Shown here piece after piece: positions 7,358-16,569 of a stretch of 64,000 nucleotides of DNA. Source of the stretch: an uncultured Bacteroidota bacterium (lineage in GTDB: Bacteria; Bacteroidota; Bacteroidia; JABEUT01); assembly GCA_903916255.1 (NCBI GenBank), contig CAIWVW010000132.1:43689-107688 (forward strand), in the 5' to 3' direction. Under the pieces are notes generated by a model. That model worked only from the letters and a program-made list of their open reading frames with translations. It was not told where the DNA came from and did not search any database. Positions within the stretch are counted from its first letter, which is position 1; every line of letters starts with the position of its first letter. A program made the position numbers and the translations under genes.

Positions 7358-8932
7358 TCACGGCGCCTCCACCGCATCATATTTCATTTCCACATCATCA
7401 CGATACGTAATGGTTAGAAATAGCGCGCCATCCGGATTATAGTATTTCCATTTGTCTTCCATTAGTCCTAACGTATATTGCCCTTCCAGCTCTTTTTTAC
7501 CATTTTCATAATACCAGGTATGTATTCCATCGGGCCTTCCCTGACTATATTTTCCGGTATAACGAATATGTCCGTTACTGTTGTAATATTCGGTCATAAT
7601 GCTATCTTCCAAATCGCCGGAATATTTAATAATGCTCTTATAATTCCCCAATTGGTAAACCCATGTACCTTCTTTTAACCCATCAACATACTGCCCTCTG
7701 GTAATCACCAATCCTGAATCATCATATTCTGCAAAATCCCCATCTTCCTGTCCCTTGGTATAATTGCTTTCACGGCGCAATTTACCATCCTCAAAGTACC
7801 ATAACCATTTCCCGGCTTGTTTTCCTTTTGCATCATATTTTCCTACTTCAAATTTCTTCCCATCGCGGAAAAAGTATTTCCAATCACCTACCTTAACCCC
7901 ATTTACATATTTTCCTTCAGCTTGTGGTTGTCCGTTATCATAAAACTCTTTCCAGTCGCCTTCCTGCTGGTCAGCTTCATTAATTGGACCCGATGCAACT
8001 ACCCTTCCGCTATCATACACATCCGCTGTTTTTGGCTTACCATTCTCATCATATTTCCGGTGCATCCCAAATGGCACATTATCTTTATACGGACCCGATG
8101 ATTCAACTTGTCCATTGGAATAATAGGTAGTCTTAATATCCAGTTTAGCCAGTTCAGGGGCATTTTGCTGTAGCACATCATTAATGTACTTCTCAACGGT
8201 AACCAATTCCCCTTTTTCATCATAGGTTTTAAAGTAACCATCGCGTTTGTCATCTACATAATTACCTTCCCATTTCACATGTAATATTCCTTTATCAGCA
8301 TCTTTTTTATAAATACTATCCGGGAAGAATGTCTGCCATAAACCTTCTTTATGCCCTTCTGTATTTACCTGGTTTATTTTGGTTATTTTCTTTATAAATC
8401 CTCCTTTGTACGTAATTATACTCGTTATTAAAGAATCCTTATTAAACTGCAAAGATCGTCCTTCAGCAAGGCCTTCTTTATAATTAATTATCTGGTGCAA
8501 TTTGCCTTTATCATAATAATAGGCATCACCCATCAACGTATCATTCCTGTAATATTCTTTGGAAGCCATTGTACCTTTTGAACTATCCTTTAATTGCGGC
8601 TTAAACGTATATTTATATCCTGTTTTTTTTCCTTCTTTATAGGTATAAATTAAATATAATAATCCCTTTTCATTATAAAATTTCCACAGGCTGTCCAGTT
8701 TAAAATCTTTTCGGTTTCCTTCCGATTTCAGTTTACCGTTTTCATAATAATTTTTCCAGTAACCATCCGGCTTACCATCTTTAATTATACCTTCACTCGA
8801 TACTTTTCCATTTGGATAAAGCAGTTTATTATAACCATCTTTAGTTTCCTGAGCAATGGATAGCATAGGCAAATAAATTGCCAATACAAACAATATGCTT
8901 ATTTTTAAAACGCTGTTTTTTATTAATCTCAT
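7358..8932 (-). CDS. Secreted MORN-repeat protein
   Basis: The 524-residue protein has a signal peptide (SILFVLAIYLPMLSIAQ) followed by some fifteen or more MORN-type repeats of 20-25 residues, of the form G-x-x-x-G-x-W-x-x-Y-x-x-(D/N)-G-x-x-x-x-x-G. Examples are DGYWKNYYENGKLKSEG and VGDWKYFFRDGKKFEVG. Public annotations sometimes call such proteins YwqK-family antitoxins, but the sequence only shows an extracytoplasmic beta-hairpin repeat scaffold. The start MRLIKNSVLKISIL gives the positive N-region expected of a signal peptide. No partner gene adjoins it. Its function is unknown; binding to phospholipid, protein or surface polymer is possible. Confidence 0.88.
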   Translation of the reverse strand: MRLIKNSVLKISILFVLAIYLPMLSIAQETKDGYNKLLYPNGKVSSEGIIKDGKPDGYWKNYYENGKLKSEGNRKDFKLDSLWKFYNEKGLLYLIYTYKEGKKTGYKYTFKPQLKDSSKGTMASKEYYRNDTLMGDAYYYDKGKLHQIINYKEGLAEGRSLQFNKDSLITSIITYKGGFIKKITKINQVNTEGHKEGLWQTFFPDSIYKKDADKGILHVKWEGNYVDDKRDGYFKTYDEKGELVTVEKYINDVLQQNAPELAKLDIKTTYYSNGQVESSGPYKDNVPFGMHRKYDENGKPKTADVYDSGRVVASGPINEADQQEGDWKEFYDNGQPQAEGKYVNGVKVGDWKYFFRDGKKFEVGKYDAKGKQAGKWLWYFEDGKLRRESNYTKGQEDGDFAEYDDSGLVITRGQYVDGLKEGTWVYQLGNYKSIIKYSGDLEDSIMTEYYNSNGHIRYTGKYSQGRPDGIHTWYYENGKKELEGQYTLGLMEDKWKYYNPDGALFLTITYRDDVEMKYDAVEAP

Positions 8933-9262
8933 TACCTCTTGACTCTTTTAAACCTTTAAAGTTTACAGAAACAAAAATACGCATCTTTTAATTAACCCCA
9001 TTTTCAGAACCTTATACATACTATTAAATATAGATTTTATTTTAAAGTTTTATGTTCTTGTTGTATAGGTATGTTAATACGTTCATAAATACCTTCATTT
9101 TTATTTGGAATTGGAAAATGTGTTTCGCCGTGAACATAATATACAAAATAACTCACCCATAATACATTGATTATAAGTTGTAAGATACTTAATTAACACA
9201 CTGTTCATATAGAATTAACAATTCAATTTGTTGGTAAGTAATTGCATTTTTCAGGAGGTAAA
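8933..9262. other. AT-rich intergenic region, nothing recognised
   Basis: About 330 bp of AT-rich sequence lie between the MORN-repeat gene and a possible 25-codon ORF. I see no hairpin terminator, no RNA gene and no reading frame of note. The minus-strand start of the MORN gene means this region holds its promoter, but I could not pick one out. Confidence 0.4.
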
Positions 9263-9340
9263 ATGTTAATAGGTAACTCATTTAAAAGGATAACTAAAAA
9301 CGTGTTTAACAAAAATCTTGTTAAGGGGAGTAGGATATGA
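9263..9340 (+). CDS. Possible 25-residue basic peptide with strong ribosome-binding site
   Basis: The ATG at 9263 is preceded by CAGGAGGTAAA, a near-perfect Shine-Dalgarno sequence, in a genome where most genes lack one. The ORF encodes a 25-residue peptide, MLIGNSFKRITKNVFNKNLV followed by KGSRI, with six Lys/Arg and no acidic residue, ending in TGA at 9338-9340. It could be a small membrane-active peptide, a leader peptide for rpiB 139 bp downstream, or chance. No homology evidence is available to me. Confidence 0.3.
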   Translation: MLIGNSFKRITKNVFNKNLVKGSRI

Positions 9341-9396
9341 ACAATTTGAAACCGGGCAAATGAAAGTACTTAACATTTTAGTAACGCTTATTAACA

Positions 9397-9470
9397 ATGA
9401 AAGTTCATAAAGTTTGGAAAGTAGAAACTTTATAAAGTGGAAACTCCTAACTTTACAAACTCTTAGAACA
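9397..9470. repeat. AAAGTT-word repeat before rpiB
   Basis: Direct and inverted AAAGT(T) words (GAAAGTTCATAAAGTTTGG, GAAACTTTATAAAGTGG, CTAACTTTACAAACTC) fill the 80 bp before the rpiB start. Imperfect hairpins between AAAGTT and AACTTT words are possible. Confidence 0.45.
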
Positions 9471-9478
9471 AATAAAAA

Positions 9479-9907
9479 ATGAAAATAGCCATAGGCAGCG
9501 ACCATGCAGGGTTTCAACTGAAAGAAACATTGCGGACATATTTGCATAATAAAGGATTTGATGTAAAGGATTTCGGAACTTTTTCCGAAGAACGGGCCGA
9601 TTACCCTGATTTTGCACATCCGGTTGCCTCGGCTGTGGAACATAATGAAGTGGATATGGGTGTGCTGGTTTGCGGCAGCGGCAACGGCGTTAATATGTCT
9701 GCTAATCGTCACCATGGGGTACGTTCAGCTTTATGCTGGACCGAAGAAATTGCCAAACTGGCCCGTCAGCATAACGATGCTAATATAATAGCTTTACCGG
9801 CCCGTTTTATAAGTATTGAAGAAGCCGAAAAATGTGTGGATGCTTTCTTTTCTACTTCATTTGAGGGAGGAAGACATACCGACAGAGTTAAAAAAATAGA
9901 AGGATAA
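9479..9907 (+). CDS. rpiB: Ribose 5-phosphate isomerase B
   Basis: The enzyme interconverts ribose 5-phosphate and ribulose 5-phosphate in the non-oxidative pentose phosphate pathway. The 142-residue protein has the family N-terminus MKIAIGSDHAGFQLKE and the active-site Cys65 in GVLVCGSGNG, at the same position as in E. coli RpiB. NMSANRHHGVRSALCW lines the phosphate-binding region. The GSGNG loop is typical of RpiB/LacAB. lutB starts 9 bp after its stop, so the two are probably cotranscribed, although no metabolic link between them is obvious. Confidence 0.95.
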   Translation: MKIAIGSDHAGFQLKETLRTYLHNKGFDVKDFGTFSEERADYPDFAHPVASAVEHNEVDMGVLVCGSGNGVNMSANRHHGVRSALCWTEEIAKLARQHNDANIIALPARFISIEEAEKCVDAFFSTSFEGGRHTDRVKKIEG

Positions 9908-9916
9908 ATAAACAAG

Positions 9917-11302
9917 ATGGGAGTACAGTTAGATACCTTTCTTAAAAATGCCGAACTGCGGGTATCCGACCCGGAGCATAAGCGTAAACTGCTTTTCAAT
10001 ATCGGTCAATACGATAAAAAGGTAGTTATCGGCAAACAACAATATTCCAATCTTCCGGCAGCCAAGAAAAAGGCCGGAGCCATTAAGACCAAGGTAATTG
10101 AGAACTTAGAGAAGTACCTCATTGAATTCGAATCGAACTTCAAAAAGAATGGCGGTAAGGTAATTTGGGCCACCGATGCGGAAATGGCCATGAAGGAGAT
10201 TACAGACATTCTGAAAAAGGCTAATGCTAAGACTGTTGTTAAGGCTAAATCGATGGTGACTGAAGAGGTTGCCGTGAACCATATTTTAGAAAAGAACCAT
10301 ATAGAGAGTTTGGAGACTGATTTGGGTGAGGTAATTCAGCAGATGGATGGAGAAGCTCCTTATCATATTGTTACTCCGGCTATGCATAAGAGTAAAGAAG
10401 ACGTAGCCAAGCTATTCCACGAAAAGAAAGGAACGCCAATCGACTGGACTCCCCAACAAATTACGGCCTATGTGCGTAAAATGCTTCGGGAAAAATACCC
10501 GATAGCCGATTGCGGCATCACCGGTGCAAACTTCCTTATTGCAGATATTGGTGGTGTAGCCGTTTCGGAAAACGAAGGCAATGCATTCATGTCTATTGCT
10601 TTCCCGAAGATACATATTGCCATTGCAGGAATTGAGAAGCTGATACCATCCCTTTCCGATGTAGATTTATTCTGGCCTTTGCTTGCTACTCATGGCACAG
10701 GACAACGTGTTACCGTATATAATAACATACTCACCGGCCCGCGCCAGCAAGGCGAAGTAGACGGACCTGAAGAAATGTATGTAGTACTGTTAGACAACGG
10801 GCGCACCAATTTATTGGCCCGTAAGGAACAACGCCGCGCCCTTAACTGCATCCGTTGCGGAGCCTGCCTGAATGCCTGCCCTATTTATAGAAACATAGGC
10901 GGCCATGCTTATGGAACTACTTACAGCGGCCCGATTGGTTCGGTAATTACACCAAGCATGAGCGGCATGAAGGAGTTCAAGCACCTCAGCTATGCATCTT
11001 CCCTTTGCGGAAGGTGTACCGAGGTTTGCCCTGTTGAAATCGATATTCATAAGCTCTTATTGCTTAACCGTAAAGATTCCGTAGAAGAAAAGTTCACCAC
11101 CCGTGGCGAAGATACCGTTTGGAGGTTTTGGCGCAAAGCCATGCTCAAGCGCAGCCGCATGGAGAGGGGAGGAGCCTTCTTCAAAAACCTGATGCTCAAA
11201 CGCTTTTTTAAAACAGCCTGGGGCGAGCGCAGAACCTTGCCTACCGTGGCTCCCAAATCCTTCAACCAGATGTGGAAGGAAAGGAAAAAAGGGAAACACT
11301 AA
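9917..11302 (+). CDS. lutB: Lactate utilisation protein B-like iron-sulfur protein
   Basis: The 461-residue protein has an N-terminal LUD domain (residues about 50-290, ending near NNILTGPRQQGEVDGPEEMY). A ferredoxin-like part follows, with two 4Fe-4S motifs: Cys311, 314, 317 and 321 in CIRCGACLNACP, and Cys364, 367 and 371 in CGRCTEVCPVEID. In Bacillus the LutABC complex oxidises L-lactate to pyruvate. Here neither lutA (CCG-domain protein) nor lutC adjoins the gene, so the partners must be elsewhere if the pathway operates. The basic, Trp-containing C-terminal extension (WRFWRKAMLKRSRMERGG) is usual for LutB. It lies 9 bp after rpiB. Confidence 0.9.
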   Translation: MGVQLDTFLKNAELRVSDPEHKRKLLFNIGQYDKKVVIGKQQYSNLPAAKKKAGAIKTKVIENLEKYLIEFESNFKKNGGKVIWATDAEMAMKEITDILKKANAKTVVKAKSMVTEEVAVNHILEKNHIESLETDLGEVIQQMDGEAPYHIVTPAMHKSKEDVAKLFHEKKGTPIDWTPQQITAYVRKMLREKYPIADCGITGANFLIADIGGVAVSENEGNAFMSIAFPKIHIAIAGIEKLIPSLSDVDLFWPLLATHGTGQRVTVYNNILTGPRQQGEVDGPEEMYVVLLDNGRTNLLARKEQRRALNCIRCGACLNACPIYRNIGGHAYGTTYSGPIGSVITPSMSGMKEFKHLSYASSLCGRCTEVCPVEIDIHKLLLLNRKDSVEEKFTTRGEDTVWRFWRKAMLKRSRMERGGAFFKNLMLKRFFKTAWGERRTLPTVAPKSFNQMWKERKKGKH

Positions 11303-11311
11303 GTAGGTTTA

Positions 11312-11395
11312 ACGTCATTGCGAGGCTTTGCGAAGCAATCTTACCCAACTAGGAAAGTTCCTTCACTATAATTTTCAGGTAAGGTAAGATTGCTT
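11312..11395. repeat. Diverged copy of the 3951 palindromic repeat
   Basis: The segment starting at 11312 contains ATTGCGAGGCTTTGCGAAGC, a variant of the repeat between parS-like sites 2 and 3. Its inner 14 bp (11331-11344) pair perfectly with 11382-11395; beyond that the second arm has decayed. It lies right after the lutB stop and could serve as its terminator. Confidence 0.6.
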
Positions 11396-11589
11396 CATCC
11401 CCAAAAATGCAGGATTCGCAATTACGTAATTGCTGCCTTTTTATAAACTAGCCAAAAACCTTTACGCTGCATTTTAATGCACTATTTTAAAGTATTGTAC
11501 TGCCAATTTACTTCCTGATATATAAATAGTTATAACAATGAAGCAGTTTTAAAACTACTGTTGCAATTAAGTTGTATAGCAAATGGCTC

Positions 11590-11652
11590 ACATTTGCCAT
11601 ATAATAACCCAAACCCACCATTTAATAAGTGAAACCCACCGTATAATAAGTG
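11590..11652 (+). repeat. Three tandem 21-bp units upstream of a T9SS cargo gene
   Basis: Units at 11590-11610, 11611-11631 and 11632-11652 share the core CC(A/G)TATAATAA at the same phase; the middle copy reads CCATTTAATAA. Units two and three are almost identical over 21 bp. The 21-bp period is two helical turns, so the units could be stacked operators. They end 56 bp before the start codon at 11709. Confidence 0.5.
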
Positions 11653-11708
11653 GGGCAAATTTGTGGGATGATTCACCACATTTTTGTGGAGGATTGAAAA
11701 AACATAGT

Positions 11709-13022
11709 ATGAAAAAACTACCCATTCTTTTGATTTTCTTTTTGTATTATCATTCAAATATCAACGCCCAAACTTGGGATTCGCTGGGTGATGGTATTGG
11801 TGTCCGCCTTTTTGGACATGAGGTTTATGCAATGGCAGAGTATAATGGAAATTTATTTGCCGGTGGCAGTTTTAGCATTGCTGGAAATACATACACAAAT
11901 AATATTGGACAATGGAATGGAGCCACTTGGGATTCCGCTGGTACAAATGACATGCAGGAAATTGTCGCATTATGTAATTATGATACTGAACTCTATGCAG
12001 CTAATTTATCTTCTAGTTCTCCAATTTTACAGCGGTGGAATGGCAATGATTGGGCGGCAATACCCGGTCTTCCATCATTTAGTATGCCTCAGTTTTTGGA
12101 GGCATTGTTAGTTTATAATGGAAAACTTTATGTCGGAGGAGGATATTCTCAAATTAACAATATAAGCTCCTGGAATAATTCAACCTGGGATAGTCTAATG
12201 AATGGGACAAACGGACCCGTATATTCATTAACCGAATTTAATGGCAGTTTATATGCTGGAGGAAGTTTTGATAGTGCCGGAAGGATAAGAGCAAATAATA
12301 TTGCAGTTTGGAATGGAACAGTATGGAGCAATGTTGGAAAGGGAATAAATGGCTCGGTTCTTTCTATTGCTGTTTTCAATAATAATTTGTATGTCGGAGG
12401 AACATTTGATAGTGCGGGAGGTTTGCCAGCGAAAAATATTGCAGTTTGGAACGGTTCAAATTGGAATAGTGTAGGTTCGGGCGTGAATAACTCGGTTTAT
12501 GCTCTCGCCGTGTATGGCAGTGTTCTTATCGCAGGCGGTATATTTGATACCGCCGGAGGATTACTATGCAATAAAATAGCTCAATGGAATGGAACAAATT
12601 GGAATGTTTTAGGAACAGGTGTAGCTGGAGGGGTGCCTTCCGCTGTATTTTCTTTAAGTAATTACATGGGTTCACTAATTGTTGGCGGAAGTTTTACTTA
12701 CGCAGGTGGCATTCCGGTAAATAACATCGCCCAATGGAGAAGCCCACTAAGTATTAATACAATAAATGGTAAGATTGGAGAAGTAATTGCTTTCCCCAAC
12801 CCCTCTACCGGCATTTTCAAACTTGTATCGGCACAAAATCCTTTGCCCTCAACAATTGAAATTTACAATGTGCTTGGAGAAAAAGTGCTAACCGAGATCC
12901 GCCAGCTGGCGGATGACAATCTCATTGACCTTACTGGACAGCCTAACGGAATCTACCTCTATCGTGTCCTTAAAGAAAACGGAGAATTGATAGGGGAGGG
13001 GAAGCTAATAGTTCAGAAATAA
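11709..13022 (+). CDS. Type IX-secreted beta-propeller-like repeat protein
   Basis: The 437-residue protein has a signal peptide (MKKLPILLIFFLYYHSNINA, cleavage before Gln-Thr). About seven repeats of roughly 50 residues follow, built on YNGNLYVGGxFxxAGxxxxN-x-I-A-x-W-N-G-x-x-W-x-x-x-G, which suggests a beta-propeller. The C-terminal 75 residues (AFPNPSTGIFKL, IEIYNVLGEKVL, GIYLYRVL and a terminal GKLIVQK) are a type A sorting domain recognised by the Bacteroidota type IX secretion system. The longer upstream frame to 11583 has no signal peptide at its start and runs through the 21-bp repeats, so I start at the ATG at 11709. An 18-bp palindrome is embedded in the sorting-domain codons. Confidence 0.9.
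   Translation: MKKLPILLIFFLYYHSNINAQTWDSLGDGIGVRLFGHEVYAMAEYNGNLFAGGSFSIAGNTYTNNIGQWNGATWDSAGTNDMQEIVALCNYDTELYAANLSSSSPILQRWNGNDWAAIPGLPSFSMPQFLEALLVYNGKLYVGGGYSQINNISSWNNSTWDSLMNGTNGPVYSLTEFNGSLYAGGSFDSAGRIRANNIAVWNGTVWSNVGKGINGSVLSIAVFNNNLYVGGTFDSAGGLPAKNIAVWNGSNWNSVGSGVNNSVYALAVYGSVLIAGGIFDTAGGLLCNKIAQWNGTNWNVLGTGVAGGVPSAVFSLSNYMGSLIVGGSFTYAGGIPVNNIAQWRSPLSINTINGKIGEVIAFPNPSTGIFKLVSAQNPLPSTIEIYNVLGEKVLTEIRQLADDNLIDLTGQPNGIYLYRVLKENGELIGEGKLIVQK
12897..12914. repeat. 18-bp palindrome inside the sorting-domain coding region
   Basis: ATCCGCCAGCTGGCGGAT is a perfect palindrome lying in frame within the T9SS sorting domain and encoding part of the stretch EIRQLADDN, an insertion-like loop in the domain. 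It is of the same style as the intergenic palindromes, and suggests that a repeat entered a gene without breaking it. Confidence 0.6.
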
Positions 13023-13072
13023 AATAGCGCATGGACGATATGAATCCGCCTCATCCCTGCGCCATTTATATT

Positions 13073-16000
13073 TTATTTTTGCTGACTATCTTTATTTAAA
13101 CTGTCTTTATATTTTTTAATAAATTCAGCAGGTATTTTAGCCGCATGGCCGGGTGCAGGAGCTTCTACAGGCGACGCTTTCGGCTGATTGTATTCCTGCG
13201 TCGACGTGCTTGTTGCCGCTGTGGAAATTTTCGCATCGCTGTTTATTTTTTCTTCCGGTTTTGGGGTTGGTTCAAAACGCAAATCGGCAAATTTCGATAC
13301 CACGCCCGAAGGCATCACCGCATCAGCCTGGTTGCCTATTATATGGTATTGAAAAGTGATATTGGAAGTGCCGCCATCCAGTTCAACCACATCAAATCCG
13401 GCAGCTGTTTTATTGGCAACATAAACACCTTTGCAATCGCCTTCCAGTTGTATAAATACGCGAAGCGGATGTTTGTCGTTCACACAAATATTTTTGGCAT
13501 AGCTGGGGTCCATATCGATATGGGCTTTGCCGTTTACAAGCTGGCCCTGGCCATAATCCTCGAAATATGCTTCCGGGGTTTCCGGTGCATGCATTACAAC
13601 CGAATTGCCTTTAGAATCCAATACCGAACAAGATACCGTTCCGGGAGAGGTTCCCAATATTTTATAGTTGGTGCCGTTCCAGAAATCTACATATACGGTG
13701 TTTCCTGTAGCATTATTAAAGCCTTCAAAAGCGCCACTGGGGTTGCCCGAACCCGTAGAACTGGCAAAAACGCCATAGTTGGTACCGTTAAACGCTCCAC
13801 CCGAACCAACGGCTAAAACACTGGTTCCCGATGCATTTCCAACGCCCAATATTCCCGTTGCAGACGCCGCCACAGTACCATACCCAAAGGCCCCTATGGA
13901 GGTTCCGCTGAAAGCGCCTCCTGAACCATTTGCATAAAAATTATATCCTGCCAGATTATTTCCCACGCCAATCAGGCCTGTTGCTGTTCCACTTGTGGTT
14001 GCCCAGCCAATAGCGCCTATATTAATGCCCGTAAAAGAACCACCCGCACCTGCCGCCGGAACAGTAGGAGTAAGAATATTATTTCCCGCACCAATAATGC
14101 CCACACCGCCGGCTGCATTAGTGGCGTATCCAATAGCGCCATTAGCGGTACCTGTAAAAGCACCGCCTGCGCCTGCGCCCGGTATGTTAAATGCTCCAAT
14201 TCCGTTACCTAATCCGGCAACACCCACACCGCTGCCATTTTGATTTATTCCGGCAGCGCCCAGTGTTGCGCCTGTGCCATTTGCCACACCCATTGTTCCG
14301 GCAGTACTAACCGCACCGGGCCATGTATTAATACCATTTGCAAATCCGGCAATAGCTGCTCCGCTGGTTCCCATTTCACCTTCTACACCTATGTTTTCGA
14401 ATGATTGCGGATTAAATCCTCCTCCTCCCGATACAATTCCCCGTACACCAATTCCTCCAACACCAAAAAAGTTTCCGGTATACCCAACCACACCCTGTGC
14501 CAGGCCAACACCAAAAACACCTGCACCATATATAGGCGCATAGTTGTAGGTGCCATAGTAAGGAAAATTGCCTAATCCCTGCATCCCCATATTGTAATAT
14601 CCTGTACCTTCCTGAACAGACATGGAAGCGCTATTTTCAAGCCAACCTTCCTGCGATGTTTGGTCATAAAGGCCCCAACCGGGCAATCCTGTATTATCGC
14701 CTGCCGAATTCAAGGCGTATACGCCTATTCCGCCGGTGTTTGTAGTAAGTCCATATACTCCATATCCTGCATTGGAAGCTGAACTTCCATATACACCTGA
14801 AGTAGAACCGGTGGCGGCTGTATTTATTCCTTTTACGCCATACCCTGTAGTTTGTGCTGTGGTTCCAATAATTGCATTAACGGCGGTGGCATTTCCGGTT
14901 ACGGTAAGCATTTGGGAAGCTACAGGCGCACTGGCAGGGCTGCTCATAGATACAGAAGCATTATTATCTTCGGTAACACCTATTCCCAATGTATTTCCAT
15001 TAGGTGTCCAGCGGGCCAGATAATTCAATGTACCGCTGCCGTATAATTGAGCGCCGGTCCAATCTCCGGTTGTATACCAGTTGGAACCATTGCTTTGAAG
15101 TGTAACCGAGCCTCCCGTAAGGCTGATAGATACGCTGGATACTCCATTTGTAATAATGCTTCCTGAAGTGGGCTGTATGGTAACCGCATTGGTAGTTACT
15201 GTTGAAGGGGAATAAACGAGCGTGTATATTCTGCGGATATTGGTAGGGCCGGGGGTTGGCAAGGTGATGGTAAATGCACCGCCTGACGGGTTTACAAGTA
15301 CGGTGGAATAGGTGCCGTCGAGGGTAGTGTTAGCGGTTAGCACTGTAGCAGACATTTGGGTTCCGTAGGAACCGAAAACATCCAGCGTATTTACAGGTGT
15401 GGTAGTATATAATCCGACAAAGCCGCCATTATTGGGAACTATTATGCCATAGTTCGAAGCGCCGCCCGATGCGATAAAATATCCGCCATAATTGATGGCC
15501 GCACCGCCGCCCGTTGCCTGGCCTGAAACTCCTATTCCATTGCCGGAAGTGATGGTGGAGGAACCATATAAGGCATATTGAAATCCTCCGCCCGCACCCG
15601 AAATTAGTCCCTCAACGCCATATCCGCCCGAGGTAGACGGATTTACCATATTGCCAATTACACCTGCACCGCCTGTGGCAGTGGAGTTTCCGACAATAGC
15701 ATTAACCGAAGTTGCATTACCCGCTACAGTCAGCATTTGAGTATTAACAGGCGCAATAGCCGGATTGCTCATAGATATGGAAGTGCCATTATCTTCGGTG
15801 AAACCAATACCTAACGTGTTTCCGTTGGGTGTCCAGCGAGCATAATAATTAAGGGTCCCGGAACCACTAAGGGTTGAACCACCCAACGGAAGCCAGGAAG
15901 GAATGCTATTGTTCCAGTAATATAATCCGGCAGGCACCGCGCCTAATCCGGTGCAATAAACAATTATACCGTTCGACTGTGCAGGTGTTCCCGACAATCC

Positions 16001-16201
16001 AAATGTAGTAAGTGCAGTAAGTGTTGCATAGGGCGGTAAAAAACCCACTGTTCCCGCCGTGTTTTGATTACTCAAATCAAGTATTGCGCTTGCATAAGCG
16101 CTGTTGCCCGAATTATTGATGGCAACATTTTGTGCACGAAGCCCTGAGGCTGCAAGGGAAAAGGAAAGAGTCCAAATTCCAAGGGAGTAAATTTTTTTCA
16201 T
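13073..16201 (-). CDS. Large modular surface protein (adhesin or fibre-like), copy A
   Basis: The 1042-residue protein has a signal peptide and a mature start QNVAINNSGNSAYASAILDL shared with two other genes in this window. A roughly 25-residue module, GSGTLNYxARWTPNGNTLGI, appears twice (near residues 115 and 390). Long Gly/Ala/Thr-rich stretches repeat the pattern G-(V/I)-x-G-x-x-x-G-x-x-x-G every 18-25 residues, as in phage tail fibres and left-handed beta-solenoids. The last 200 residues form a different domain (HIDMDPSYAKNICVNDKHPL, VFIQLEGDCKGVYVANK), then a Pro/Lys/Glu-rich tail. No T9SS sorting signal is visible. I infer a cell-surface fibre or adhesin; export route and ligand are unknown. 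Confidence 0.75.
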   Translation of the reverse strand: MKKIYSLGIWTLSFSLAASGLRAQNVAINNSGNSAYASAILDLSNQNTAGTVGFLPPYATLTALTTFGLSGTPAQSNGIIVYCTGLGAVPAGLYYWNNSIPSWLPLGGSTLSGSGTLNYYARWTPNGNTLGIGFTEDNGTSISMSNPAIAPVNTQMLTVAGNATSVNAIVGNSTATGGAGVIGNMVNPSTSGGYGVEGLISGAGGGFQYALYGSSTITSGNGIGVSGQATGGGAAINYGGYFIASGGASNYGIIVPNNGGFVGLYTTTPVNTLDVFGSYGTQMSATVLTANTTLDGTYSTVLVNPSGGAFTITLPTPGPTNIRRIYTLVYSPSTVTTNAVTIQPTSGSIITNGVSSVSISLTGGSVTLQSNGSNWYTTGDWTGAQLYGSGTLNYLARWTPNGNTLGIGVTEDNNASVSMSSPASAPVASQMLTVTGNATAVNAIIGTTAQTTGYGVKGINTAATGSTSGVYGSSASNAGYGVYGLTTNTGGIGVYALNSAGDNTGLPGWGLYDQTSQEGWLENSASMSVQEGTGYYNMGMQGLGNFPYYGTYNYAPIYGAGVFGVGLAQGVVGYTGNFFGVGGIGVRGIVSGGGGFNPQSFENIGVEGEMGTSGAAIAGFANGINTWPGAVSTAGTMGVANGTGATLGAAGINQNGSGVGVAGLGNGIGAFNIPGAGAGGAFTGTANGAIGYATNAAGGVGIIGAGNNILTPTVPAAGAGGSFTGINIGAIGWATTSGTATGLIGVGNNLAGYNFYANGSGGAFSGTSIGAFGYGTVAASATGILGVGNASGTSVLAVGSGGAFNGTNYGVFASSTGSGNPSGAFEGFNNATGNTVYVDFWNGTNYKILGTSPGTVSCSVLDSKGNSVVMHAPETPEAYFEDYGQGQLVNGKAHIDMDPSYAKNICVNDKHPLRVFIQLEGDCKGVYVANKTAAGFDVVELDGGTSNITFQYHIIGNQADAVMPSGVVSKFADLRFEPTPKPEEKINSDAKISTAATSTSTQEYNQPKASPVEAPAPGHAAKIPAEFIKKYKDSLNKDSQQK

Positions 16202-16569
16202 AGGTAGGCGTTAATAAAATAGGGTTAGACAGACAGGTCAATAGTCAAATATAAACAATTTCAACATCGAAAATGAAATATTTATTAACAATCTTAAAAT
16301 ATAATTAGTCTTTTAATTCCGAAATTCAGCGGAGCGCAGAAGAATAGCTGATAATCAATAAGGATAAAGCGAGTGACATAATTTATATCAACCGAAAAAA
16401 GGAAGCCTTAATAGTGGTTTTAAAGAAATATGCCCAATTTTTTAAACAAAAAACCGTGTGATTCAGAAAATGAGTGACTTACTTTTTAGCAGGGCCTGCT
16501 GTATGGATAAATGGCACTAATGCATATGAAATATGCAGCGCATACTAAAATGTAATGTGCCTTGTAAAA
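16202..16569. other. Intergenic region with candidate promoter of surface protein A
   Basis: 368 bp lie between two large minus-strand genes. A -7-like TATATTTG on the minus strand (16253 to 16246) sits 45 bp upstream of the start at 16201, but no matching -33 element is clear. No terminator hairpin, repeat or RNA gene is obvious in the rest. Confidence 0.35.

Noticed and set aside
9278..9715. 145-codon minus-strand frame overlapping rpiB
   Set aside because: It overlaps the certain rpiB gene and has no recognisable domain.
11583..11708. Upstream extension of the T9SS protein
   Set aside because: It runs through 21-bp repeats and has no signal peptide; the ATG at 11709 gives a clean signal peptide.
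13145..15046. Several antisense open frames across surface protein A
   Set aside because: They mirror the Gly/Ala/Pro-rich codon bias of the real gene on the minus strand, have no ribosome-binding site and no recognisable domain.
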